A stretch of DNA of 7,074 bases, taken from the NCBI GenBank assembly GCA_964448015.1, contig CAYUUV010000043.1, positions 1-7,074 of the forward strand, read 5' to 3'. The position numbers were made by a program, and so were the translations under genes. Below the pieces are notes generated by a model that saw only the letters and a program-made list of their open reading frames with translations, made no database searches and was not told where the DNA came from. Every line of letters begins with the position of its first letter. Position 1 is the first letter of the stretch. This DNA is from JACKGS01 sp964448015 (lineage in GTDB: Bacteria; Patescibacteriota; Saccharimonadia; Saccharimonadales; UBA7683). Shown one piece after another: positions 1 through 5,438 of the stretch.

Positions 1-20
1 TATAGCTTGATTCGTATCAT
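1..20 (-). CDS. 5' end of an unidentified gene running off the window
   Basis: Only the start codon and the beginning of a leftward gene are inside the window: ATG at 20-18, then codons reading MIRIKL. A start here is supported by an AGGAG Shine-Dalgarno on the minus strand (CTCCT at 32-36, 11 nt from the ATG) and by a consensus sigma70 promoter just upstream, giving a leader of about 23 nt. Six residues are too few to assign a product. It lies downstream of the tRNA-Met terminator, so it is probably an independent transcription unit. Confidence 0.6.
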
Positions 21-49
21 TCTTAGATATACTCCTGTTCTACTATTCG

Positions 50-77
50 ATTATAGCATAAGTATCATAATTGTCAA
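50..77 (-). promoter_or_regulatory. Sigma70 promoter with extended -10 for the leftward gene at the window start
   Basis: On the minus strand the -35 is TTGACA (77-72), the spacer is 16 nt, and the -10 is TATAAT (55-50) preceded by TGC, which makes an extended -10. Transcription would start near position 43, just ahead of the AGGAG ribosome binding site at 36-32. Both hexamers match consensus exactly. Confidence 0.85.
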
Positions 78-102
78 ACATCATCACCGACACTCATCTT
101 AA

Positions 103-132
103 CACTGGTTCAATGTCAATTGGTGACCACAC
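103..132. repeat. Inverted tRNA 3'-end-like segment (T-arm copy and CCA complement)
   Basis: Bases 103-114 (CACTGGTTCAAT) are an exact inverted copy of 179-190 in the T-arm of the neighbouring tRNA-Met. Bases 126-132 (ACCACAC) are an exact inverted copy of 159-165, which includes the tRNA CCA end. The two pairings are nested around the terminator hairpin at 138-153. On the plus strand, 103-129 reads like a decayed tRNA 3' half ending in ACCA. It may be an inverted tRNA relic, or a trailer able to pair with the tRNA in read-through transcripts. Confidence 0.55.
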
Positions 133-153
133 AAAAACCCCACGAACGTGGGG
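133..153 (-). terminator. Rho-independent terminator of tRNA-Met
   Basis: On the minus strand, CCCCAC pairs with GTGGGG (arms 153-148 and 143-138, 4-nt loop GTTC), followed at once by a run of five T (137-133). It starts 8 nt after the CCA end of the tRNA. It is a compact, GC-rich hairpin with U-tract, placed as expected for a monocistronic tRNA gene. Confidence 0.85.
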
Positions 154-161
154 TCCTCGTG

Positions 162-238
162 TGGTAGCAGCGACTGGAATTGAACCAGTGACCTTAGGCT
201 TATGAGTCCTACGCTCTAACCAACTGAGCTACGCTGCC
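162..238 (-). tRNA. tRNA-Met, anticodon CAT (elongator type), CCA encoded
   Basis: The minus strand folds as a 77-nt cloverleaf including CCA. The acceptor stem is GGCAGCG/CGCTGCT, the D-arm GCTC/GAGC, the anticodon loop CTCATAA with CAT at 204-202, and the T-arm ACTGG-TTCAATT-CCAGT, then A73 and CCA. The acceptor closes with a G1-U72 wobble, and the anticodon stem TAGGA/GCCTA has an A-G mismatch at 31-39. It lacks the three G-C pairs (GGG/CCC) and the 1-72 mismatch of an initiator tRNA. Overall it resembles elongator Met tRNAs of the GGCGGCGTAGCTC type. A lysidine-modified Ile2 tRNA also starts from CAT; I consider that less likely. Confidence 0.93.
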
Positions 239-267
239 ATATGTATAGTGTTGCAAGGTACGAAATT

Positions 268-352
268 ACTACTAGCTCATTGTACCAGTTGATTAGAGTG
301 TCCTCGCGGTTACATCTTCCGTCTTCGGCTCGACCAACTGAGCTACGCTGCC
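268..352 (-). pseudogene. tRNA relic: exact copy of the tRNA-Met 5' end followed by divergent sequence
   Basis: Bases 352-333 on the minus strand repeat the first 20 nt of tRNA-Met exactly (acceptor 5' strand and D-arm up to AGTTGGT), followed by GAGC closing the D-stem. After that, the expected 17-nt anticodon arm with its 7-nt loop is not found. About 38 nt later there is ACTGGTACAAT, one mismatch from the T-arm ACTGGTTCAAT of the intact tRNA, and CTAGT could close a 5-bp stem around an abnormal 9-nt loop. No 3' acceptor strand or CCA follows. It looks like a decayed tandem tRNA copy. A tRNA with an unusual long variable arm cannot be fully excluded, and the left boundary is approximate. 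Confidence 0.5.
279..287 (-). promoter_or_regulatory. Possible extended -10 element for tRNA-Met
   Basis: The minus strand reads TGGTACAAT, which fits the extended -10 form TGnTAnnnT. It would start transcription about 34 nt upstream of the mature tRNA 5' end. No convincing -35 is visible at the right distance, and the same bases can be read as a degenerate T-arm (see the tRNA relic), so the call is weak. Confidence 0.3.
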
Positions 353-370
353 GTATTTTTACGCTTGGCA

Positions 371-376
371 ATTATA
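371..376 (-). promoter_or_regulatory. Possible -10 box upstream of the tRNA relic
   Basis: The minus strand has a perfect TATAAT ending 18 nt before the relic 5' end, directly after the hairpin terminator. No matching -35 lies 16-18 nt upstream, where the hairpin sits instead. It may be the old promoter of the tRNA pair, but it could be chance in an AT-rich stretch. Confidence 0.25.
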
Positions 377-379
377 TGA

Positions 380-415
380 AAAGGCCGCGAGATGATTACT
401 CAAATCGCGGTCTTT
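380..415. terminator. Likely bidirectional hairpin terminator
   Basis: Arms AAAGGCCGCGA (380-390) and TCGCGGTCTTT (405-415) enclose a 14-nt loop. Read rightward, the stem has one G-U wobble; read leftward, it has one A-C mismatch. A/T runs flank both sides, with TTTT following on the minus strand. It lies 59 nt downstream of the 44-aa gene, whose transcript it most likely ends. I see no rightward gene before it that needs it. Confidence 0.65.
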
Positions 416-473
416 ATGATATCAAATTCTCCTCTGTTTATCCAGTACTTAGGACTCGTTTAAAAAATGAGTT

Positions 474-608
474 TTAACAGAATGGACATGCATCAGCGGC
501 AGCGTCTTGCTTTGCTTCAACTGCTCTTTTGATATCGTCATCCTTTTTGACGATAGCCTTGTGATTGCTCGCAATATATTTTACGACGATCTTTTTAGGT
601 TTTGTCAT
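474..608 (-). CDS. 44-aa lysine-rich small protein ending CPFC, unknown function
   Basis: This gene encodes 44 residues starting MTKPKKIVVKY and ending DACPFC. The N-terminal half is basic and beta-prone; the middle (about 23-38) is charged and alanine-rich and probably helical; the end is a CxxC pair at residues 41 and 44. No signal peptide or membrane segment is visible, so it should be cytosolic. The start is well fixed: an AAGGAG Shine-Dalgarno (624-619 on the minus strand) lies 10 nt before the ATG, and a consensus sigma70 promoter lies about 60-90 nt upstream. A hairpin terminator follows. I do not recognise a family. The terminal CxxC could bind metal or act as a thiol pair, which is only inference. 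It forms its own transcript, separate from the ATPase upstream. Confidence 0.8.
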   Translation of the reverse strand: MTKPKKIVVKYIASNHKAIVKKDDDIKRAVEAKQDAAADACPFC

Positions 609-618
609 GGTGGATTTT

Positions 619-624
619 CTCCTT
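619..624 (-). promoter_or_regulatory. Strong Shine-Dalgarno of the 44-aa gene
   Basis: AAGGAG on the minus strand lies 10 nt upstream of the ATG at 608. It fixes the start of a gene that is otherwise easy to overlook. Confidence 0.8.
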
Positions 625-638
625 TTGGTTTATAGTTT

Positions 639-661
639 TGTTGTTTATTTTTATAACAACA
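639..661 (-). other. AT-rich 5' leader hairpin of the 44-aa gene transcript
   Basis: TGTTGTT (661-655 on the minus strand) can pair with AACAACA (645-639) around a 9-nt loop. The predicted transcription start is near 660, so this stem would sit at the very 5' end of the mRNA. Such a stem can protect an mRNA from decay, but it is AU-rich and marginal in strength. Confidence 0.35.
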
Positions 662-666
662 TATAC

Positions 667-695
667 ATATTAGCATAAGCTTTATTATTTGTCAA
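667..695 (-). promoter_or_regulatory. Sigma70 promoter of the 44-aa gene
   Basis: On the minus strand the -35 is TTGACA (695-690), the spacer exactly 17 nt, and the -10 TAATAT (672-667) preceded by TGC as an extended -10. The predicted start is near 660, giving a leader of about 52 nt. The block TTATGCTA around the -10 is shared with the promoter at 50-77. Confidence 0.85.
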
Positions 696-700
696 GTATA

Positions 701-727
701 TGTCACTTGAAGCACAGACTTGTCACT
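701..727. repeat. Direct repeat TGTCACT, 20-bp spacing, just upstream of a promoter
   Basis: TGTCACT occurs at 701-707 and again at 721-727, a spacing of 20 bp or about two helical turns, directly upstream of the -35 of the 44-aa gene. It could be a pair of activator half-sites. No regulator is encoded nearby, so this is only a possibility. Confidence 0.3.
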
Positions 728-757
728 ATCTTCAGGATAACAACGAAAGTTTTGTGC

Positions 758-3442
758 TTAATTCTCTCGGCCCATATAATCAAGCGGTTTGTTTAGTAGC
801 TTCATCAGTGCCACCAATACCACAGACATTATGGCAATATATGCCCACTGCGAGGCAGTGATTGGGTTGACTTCAAATAACTCAGCGAAGCTTGCAATAT
901 GCAATACAGCGATTTGCAGAAGAAGTGAGAGAATAATAGAAACGGTCAGAAACGGATTTGAAAACCATTTGATGGCGTAATCGGTGCGAATATCAATAAG
1001 CCGCACCATTTCGAAAACTACCATACCAGTGAAGACAACCGCTGCCGAAGTTTCCGGACTGGCGTTATTGTAGAGCAGCAAGAGCGCCACTGTCATCAAC
1101 ACCCCGAAAACAATAATTTCAATCCATGTACGAAGATTAATAATGGCTTGCTGATATTTTTTCGGGAGGTGCTTCATAATATTGCGAGCAGCTGGATCAG
1201 AGCCAAGCGCCACAGCTGGCAACCCGTCGGTGACGATATTAATAAACAGTAACTGCGCGGGGCTGAGTAAAAGCTTCCGCGCAAAAATGATTCCGGCCAA
1301 GATAGTAATCACTTCGGCGATATTGGCCGACAGCAAAAAATTCACAAATTTACGAACATTGTCGAAAATGCCTCGACCTTCTTCTATAGCTGCAATGATT
1401 GTTAAGAATTGATCGTCGAGTAAAATCAAATCAGCGGCCTCTTTTGTGACATCTGTACCAGTGATACCCATGGCAATACCAATATCAGCGGCCTTGATCG
1501 CTGGCGCATCGTTCACGCCGTCACCGGTCATTGCCACTTGATGACCCTGCTTTTTAAGTGCTTGTACAATTCTAATTTTATGTTCAGGATTTACTCGCGC
1601 GTAAATACTAATCTGGGTCACTTTTTGTTCAAAATCTTCTTGAGTCAACGCATCCAGATCAACACCACTAATTGCCTCGCCCTTGATACCTAGTTCGGCA
1701 GCAATTGCCTGGGCGGTATCAATGTGGTCTCCGGTAATCATGACCACCCGCATACCCGCCTCTTTTGTAACCCGTTGAATAACTGCTGCAACCTCACGTC
1801 GTGGTGGATCAATCATGGCCTGTAGACCGACAAAAACCAACGCTTCTTCAATTGATTTTGCACTTTTTGGCATTACCTTTTGTTCTTTCATAGCAAACGC
1901 CAGAACTCTGAGTGCGCCTTTAGCAAATACACTATTTTGAGCCATGACGGCCTGGCGACGTTCTTCGGTTAGCGGCAGTACCTTGCCATTAACCAGTATT
2001 TTTGTGGCTTGAGCCAAAACAACATCCGGAGCACCTTTTACCGCTATGAAATAATGCTTGCCATCTTTGTGCACCGTGCTCATCATTTTACGTTCTGAAT
2101 TAAACGGAAATTCTTTCACGCGAGGTAGGCTTGCCTGAATCTCGGTATAGTCCATGCCTATTTTGCAAGCACTGACGAGTAATGAGCCTTCGGTGGGATC
2201 TCCAATGACTGCGGCTTCTTTGAGGTGTGAGTTATTGCAAAGAATACCAAGGGTCAACAATAGTTCAATGCCTTCAGACACGGTGACTTTTTTACCATTG
2301 GGAAGCTGCAGATCACCTTCACGCGCATACCCTTCACCAGTTAACCCGTACTCCTGCCCGTCAACCCACAACCCCCGAACGGTCATTTCACCCTTCGTCA
2401 GCGTGCCCGTTTTATCAGAACAAATCACATCAGTGCTCCCTAGCGCCTCAACGGCAGAAAGTTTTCGCACCAGCGCCTTCTTCTTAGCCATTCGTCGCGC
2501 ACCAAGTGCTAAACTGATACGTACCACAAAGGCTAGGCCTTCAGGAATAGCGGCAACGGCTAATGCAACCGCAGCAGTAAATGCAAAAATAAGTCGGGAA
2601 GCAGTGCTACCAGTCAGACCTTCGTCAAAAAAGAGCACCGCCACAAAGACGATTACACACAGGCACAATACCACCACACCAAGCTTCTTACCCAAATCAT
2701 CCAGTTTACGCTGCATCGGCGTGGGTTCAGTTTCAACCCCTTCCACTAAACGAGCAATTTTTCCGAGCTCAGTTTCAAGACCGGTTGCAATCACCACCCC
2801 TTCCCCTGTACCGCTGGCTACGTAGGTACCACTGAACACCATATTCGATTGATCTCCCAACACAGCAACACCCGTGAGTTCTCGCGTATTTTTACTACTG
2901 ACCGTTGATTCTCCGGTTAAACTGGCTTCATTAATACGCAATTCCTGCGCACTCAGCAGGCGAATATCGGCTGATATTTTTTGACCTTCTTCAAGTAAAA
3001 TAATGTCTCCTGGCACAAGTTCGGCTGTATCAATTTCGGTAATGGAACCAGCTCTGCGTACTTTTGCCTTAAATGCCAATAAATTTTTAAGTGATTCAAC
3101 GGTCTTTTCGGCGCGATATTCATTTAAGAACCCGACCACCGCAATGGCAAAAACAATACCGTAAATTAACAGTGATTCAGTGCCAACTGTATGTTCTTCA
3201 ACCAGGCTCAGCCCCATAGAAACCGTTGCGGCGGCCAGTAGCACAAGAATAAGAACGTCTTTAAACTGGCTGATAAATATCTGCAGCGGCGACAGGGCAG
3301 CGGCACTTGGCAATGTATTACGACCATATTTGGCGAGCCGCTCAGAGACAGCCGCTTCAGAAAGCCCTTCTTGCGTAGTTTCTAAATCATGAAGAGTTCG
3401 GTCGACGGTCTTTTGATACCAAGGTATTCTATTCTTGCTCAC
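758..3442 (-). CDS. P2A-type (SERCA-like) calcium-transporting P-type ATPase
   Basis: This 894-aa protein, full length for the family, is a cation pump that uses ATP to move Ca2+ out of the cytosol. In order it has a cation-ATPase N-terminal domain (about 5-75), the actuator motif LTGES (175-179), M4 with PEGLA (300-304), the phosphorylation motif DKTGTLT with D343, nucleotide-site KGAPD (469-473), DPPR (545-548), MITGD (568-572) and TGDGVNDAP (639-647). About ten membrane helices are visible. The residues matching the SERCA calcium ligands are all present: E301 in M4, N707 and E710 in M5, N735, T738 and D739 in M6, and E811 in M8. That supports two calcium sites and argues against a P2B pump. 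The usual proline after PEGL is alanine here. The start is GTG at 3442, with only a weak AAGAAG upstream; no in-frame ATG gives a complete N-terminus. It is divergent from the redox operon. No clear terminator follows. The ion is inferred from ligand residues. Confidence 0.95.
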   Translation of the reverse strand: MSKNRIPWYQKTVDRTLHDLETTQEGLSEAAVSERLAKYGRNTLPSAAALSPLQIFISQFKDVLILVLLAAATVSMGLSLVEEHTVGTESLLIYGIVFAIAVVGFLNEYRAEKTVESLKNLLAFKAKVRRAGSITEIDTAELVPGDIILLEEGQKISADIRLLSAQELRINEASLTGESTVSSKNTRELTGVAVLGDQSNMVFSGTYVASGTGEGVVIATGLETELGKIARLVEGVETEPTPMQRKLDDLGKKLGVVVLCLCVIVFVAVLFFDEGLTGSTASRLIFAFTAAVALAVAAIPEGLAFVVRISLALGARRMAKKKALVRKLSAVEALGSTDVICSDKTGTLTKGEMTVRGLWVDGQEYGLTGEGYAREGDLQLPNGKKVTVSEGIELLLTLGILCNNSHLKEAAVIGDPTEGSLLVSACKIGMDYTEIQASLPRVKEFPFNSERKMMSTVHKDGKHYFIAVKGAPDVVLAQATKILVNGKVLPLTEERRQAVMAQNSVFAKGALRVLAFAMKEQKVMPKSAKSIEEALVFVGLQAMIDPPRREVAAVIQRVTKEAGMRVVMITGDHIDTAQAIAAELGIKGEAISGVDLDALTQEDFEQKVTQISIYARVNPEHKIRIVQALKKQGHQVAMTGDGVNDAPAIKAADIGIAMGITGTDVTKEAADLILLDDQFLTIIAAIEEGRGIFDNVRKFVNFLLSANIAEVITILAGIIFARKLLLSPAQLLFINIVTDGLPAVALGSDPAARNIMKHLPKKYQQAIINLRTWIEIIVFGVLMTVALLLLYNNASPETSAAVVFTGMVVFEMVRLIDIRTDYAIKWFSNPFLTVSIILSLLLQIAVLHIASFAELFEVNPITASQWAYIAIMSVVLVALMKLLNKPLDYMGREN

Positions 3443-3462
3443 GATACTTCTTATGTTACACT
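3435..3462 (+). promoter_or_regulatory. Candidate promoter of the rightward redox operon
   Basis: TTGCTC (3435-3440) and TACACT (3457-3462) with a 16-nt spacer resemble a sigma70 promoter, starting transcription near 3468, about 30 nt before the first gene. Matches are partial. The -35 overlaps the start of the divergent ATPase gene. Confidence 0.35.
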
Positions 3463-3480
3463 AAAAGTTAGTAAAATTAA
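3453..3480 (-). promoter_or_regulatory. Candidate weak promoter of the ATPase gene
   Basis: On the minus strand TTAATT (3480-3475), a 16-nt spacer and TAACAT (3458-3453) make a poor sigma70-like promoter, with a start site only a few nt ahead of the GTG codon. The 56-bp divergent region leaves little other room. It overlaps the candidate rightward promoter, so the two units might compete. Confidence 0.22.
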
Positions 3481-3498
3481 CTGAAAACATACAGATTA

Positions 3499-4440
3499 AT
3501 GGGCATTATGGAACATACCGATTTAGAATTGCAAATTGCAGCTCAGTCAAAACAAATTGTTCTGATAGCGGCCATCGTATTAGTAGTGTTGATTGTTGCA
3601 TCTGTCACTCTGCGTGATAGAGCACCGAAACTCAAGCCCTGGCTTTTTGGCATGCTGAGTGCAACCCTTCTGATACCGACATTATTCATGATTATTAGTA
3701 CGGTGTACGTAAATGCTAAATCTGAATCTGGCGGCCCCGTTCATTGGCATGCCGAAATAGAATTCTGGGCCTGTGGCGCGGAATTGGAATTAAGAGATCC
3801 TACCGGATTACTTTCAAACAAAATCGGAACCAGCACCTACCATGAACACAACGACAAACACATACACCTTGAAGGCGTGGTATTACGACGCGCAGATGAT
3901 GCCTCATTAGAAAAGTTCATGCGGGTTACTGGCGGCTACTTCAACAAGACCGGGCTGGGAGTTCCGCTTAATAACACCGAATCTGCCTGGTTCGCCAGCG
4001 GTGAGCAGCTTGATGGGGATAGGCAATATACCGAAAACTTTTCACTCGCTACCGCTGCGGGCAACAGAGTTTCGTACAACCAAGATGGCCCAGTGATTAA
4101 TCTGAAGAATGGTGGATCATGCAGTAGCGAAAACGAGGCCCCTGCAACAGTGCAAACATTTGTGTACACGTTCAATAAGAATGAAAATACCTACTCACAG
4201 CACAAAATTGCATCATCTGATGAGGCTGCTCGATATATTATTCGTGATGAATCGTCGCTTGGCCCGCCGGCCGACTGCATTATTGTTGAATTTGATACAC
4301 CAAAAGAACATACTAATAAACTCTGTGAGCAATACGGCGTGCGTGATAAAAACCGCTGTACCGCTTTTGGAGTAAAGCCAGAAAATGCCGCGACAGTTTG
4401 TGATATTGAAGAAGTCACCGCAGGAGTAATTGATGGTTGA
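3499..4440 (+). CDS. Membrane-anchored extracytoplasmic protein with three HxH motifs and six cysteines, unknown function
   Basis: This 313-aa protein has two hydrophobic segments (about 20-37 and 48-71), which place the remaining 240 residues outside the membrane. The outer domain opens with a histidine-rich region: HWH (82-84), HEH (115-117) and HIH (121-123), with C92 between them in a FWACG stretch. Five more cysteines lie at 208, 260, 276, 287 and 301. Clustered HxH motifs suggest a metal site, and an even number of extracytoplasmic cysteines suggests disulfides; both are inference. I recall similar HWHA/HEH proteins in CPR genomes but know no assigned function. It is the first gene of the operon and overlaps the CcdA-like gene by 8 nt, so the membrane thiol transporter may serve its cysteines. 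Start: ATG 3499 is used here; ATG 3508 in the same frame is possible, and neither has a clear Shine-Dalgarno. Confidence 0.88.
   Translation: MGIMEHTDLELQIAAQSKQIVLIAAIVLVVLIVASVTLRDRAPKLKPWLFGMLSATLLIPTLFMIISTVYVNAKSESGGPVHWHAEIEFWACGAELELRDPTGLLSNKIGTSTYHEHNDKHIHLEGVVLRRADDASLEKFMRVTGGYFNKTGLGVPLNNTESAWFASGEQLDGDRQYTENFSLATAAGNRVSYNQDGPVINLKNGGSCSSENEAPATVQTFVYTFNKNENTYSQHKIASSDEAARYIIRDESSLGPPADCIIVEFDTPKEHTNKLCEQYGVRDKNRCTAFGVKPENAATVCDIEEVTAGVIDG
4422..4426 (+). promoter_or_regulatory. Shine-Dalgarno of the CcdA-like gene inside the upstream gene
   Basis: AGGAG lies 6 nt before ATG 4433, within the last codons of the upstream gene. It decides for ATG 4433 over the TTG at 4430. Confidence 0.75.
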
Positions 4441-5137
4441 CCTGCCCACACTTGGCCTAGTTATTACCTCGGCGCTGATTGATTCGATCAATCCGTGCGC
4501 GATTGGCGTACTAATCCTGATGGTTTCTGTTGTGCTTGGTACCGGGAAAAGCACAAAACGCCTGTTACTCCTTGGCGGTTCGTATATATTGGCAATTTTT
4601 ATAACCTATCTTGTTGCCGGGCTCGGGCTTGTCTACTTTTTTAGTGAAGTACCAATTGTCATTGCCGAATATCTCAGTATCGCTGTAGCCCTGCTGGTGA
4701 TTATTGCCGGAATTTTAGAAATAAAAGACTACTTTTGGTATGGCAAGGGACCAAGTCTTCATATTCCAAAACGTTTTGTTAGTAAAATACAGAAGATGAG
4801 CGGTAACGCCACAACTGTGGCAAGTGTGATGCTACTTGGCGCCTTTGTTGCTGCCGTTGAACTACCCTGCACTGGTGCCCCGTATTTAGCAATTATTACA
4901 ATTCTGCGCATTGATTTTAATATCACCGCCTTCTTGTTGATGGTTCTGTACAACTTTTTATTTGTGTCGCCGCTGATTGTTATTCTTATCATGGTTGCCG
5001 GTGGCACAAAACTAAGTTCGGTGCAGTCGTGGAAAGAAGAAAAGAAGGGTGCAATGCGCCTGATGGTTGGCGTTCTTCTTGCTGCACTTGGCTGGATACT
5101 GATTTTAATTGCAAACGGAACAGTTAATTTTGGATAA
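4433..5137 (+). CDS. CcdA/DsbD-family membrane thiol-disulfide transporter
   Basis: This 234-aa protein consists of six membrane helices (about 8-32, 46-68, 74-95, 128-148, 164-186, 207-227), the size of free-standing CcdA. One cysteine lies in each half at the expected sites: C22 in SINPCAIG and C146 in VELPCTGAP. In this family the pair takes electrons from cytosolic thioredoxin and passes them to extracytoplasmic thiol proteins, as in cytochrome c maturation or disulfide repair. No cytochrome c, thioredoxin-fold or ResA-like gene is visible here, so the most likely local partner is the Cys-rich protein encoded just upstream. ATG 4433 is preferred: AGGAG (4422-4426) lies 6 nt before it. A TTG three bases earlier is in frame but worse placed. 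The gene overlaps its upstream neighbour by 8 nt, implying translational coupling. Confidence 0.92.
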   Translation: MVDLPTLGLVITSALIDSINPCAIGVLILMVSVVLGTGKSTKRLLLLGGSYILAIFITYLVAGLGLVYFFSEVPIVIAEYLSIAVALLVIIAGILEIKDYFWYGKGPSLHIPKRFVSKIQKMSGNATTVASVMLLGAFVAAVELPCTGAPYLAIITILRIDFNITAFLLMVLYNFLFVSPLIVILIMVAGGTKLSSVQSWKEEKKGAMRLMVGVLLAALGWILILIANGTVNFG

Positions 5138-5143
5138 ATAGCT

Positions 5144-5416
5144 ATGCAAAAAAGAGTTATCAAACAAGCGCAACACACGGAAGACTTTCAAAAAGAAAAG
5201 CTGCATAGCAGTATTCACGCCAGTTGTTTAAGCGCCTGTGAATTTGTAGGTGCGGCCGAAGTAACAGCTGAAAAAGTTTGCCAACATGTCGAAAACTGGC
5301 TCGAACCAAAAAGTGAGGTAACCTCTGCCGACCTACGCCGTGTTGCCGGAATGGCGTTACATCAATACAGTCCAGCTGCCGCACAGATTTACGTAAATAT
5401 AAAAAATGTTAATTAG
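5144..5416 (+). CDS. Stand-alone ATP-cone domain protein
   Basis: This 90-aa protein has the pattern of an ATP-cone along its whole length: a basic beta start (KRVIKQ, 3-8), then F15 and the EKL helix start at 18-20 leading into SSIHAS, TAEKVCQHVENWL (41-53), EVTSADLRRVAG (58-69) and a last helix ending AAAQIYVNIKN. ATP-cones bind ATP or dATP and usually sit at the N-terminus of ribonucleotide reductases or in NrdR. Here no zinc ribbon or catalytic domain is attached. The usual KRDGR-type loop after the first strand reads KQAQHTE, so nucleotide binding is not assured. Cysteines 28, 32 (CLSAC) and 46 are notable given the redox neighbours. It starts 6 nt after the CcdA-like gene, with GGA 9 nt before the ATG, and ends 22 nt before the flavoenzyme. 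It may sense nucleotides for the redox pair; that is inference. Confidence 0.8.
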   Translation: MQKRVIKQAQHTEDFQKEKLHSSIHASCLSACEFVGAAEVTAEKVCQHVENWLEPKSEVTSADLRRVAGMALHQYSPAAAQIYVNIKNVN

Positions 5417-5438
5417 AAAAAGGGCGAAAGGGCATATA

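Noticed and set aside
241..477. 78-codon open frame on the plus strand
   Set aside because: It crosses the tRNA relic and the hairpin terminator and lacks a Shine-Dalgarno; the sequence is explained by RNA features.
2154..2825. 223-codon open frame on the plus strand
   Set aside because: It lies antisense within the ATPase, which has all its family motifs in the other strand; its Ser/Thr/Pro-rich product is typical of a shadow frame.
758..3442. Calling the ATPase a P2B (PMCA-like) pump
   Set aside because: E710 in M5 and E811 in M8 match SERCA site I ligands, which P2B pumps lack.
4433..4440. TGA recoded as glycine, as in some CPR lineages
   Set aside because: TGA at 4438-4440 ends the first operon gene in a normal overlap, with a well-placed Shine-Dalgarno for the next gene; no in-frame TGA is needed inside any gene.
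4759..5178. 139-codon open frame on the minus strand
   Set aside because: It is antisense to the CcdA-like gene, which has clear helices and conserved cysteines.
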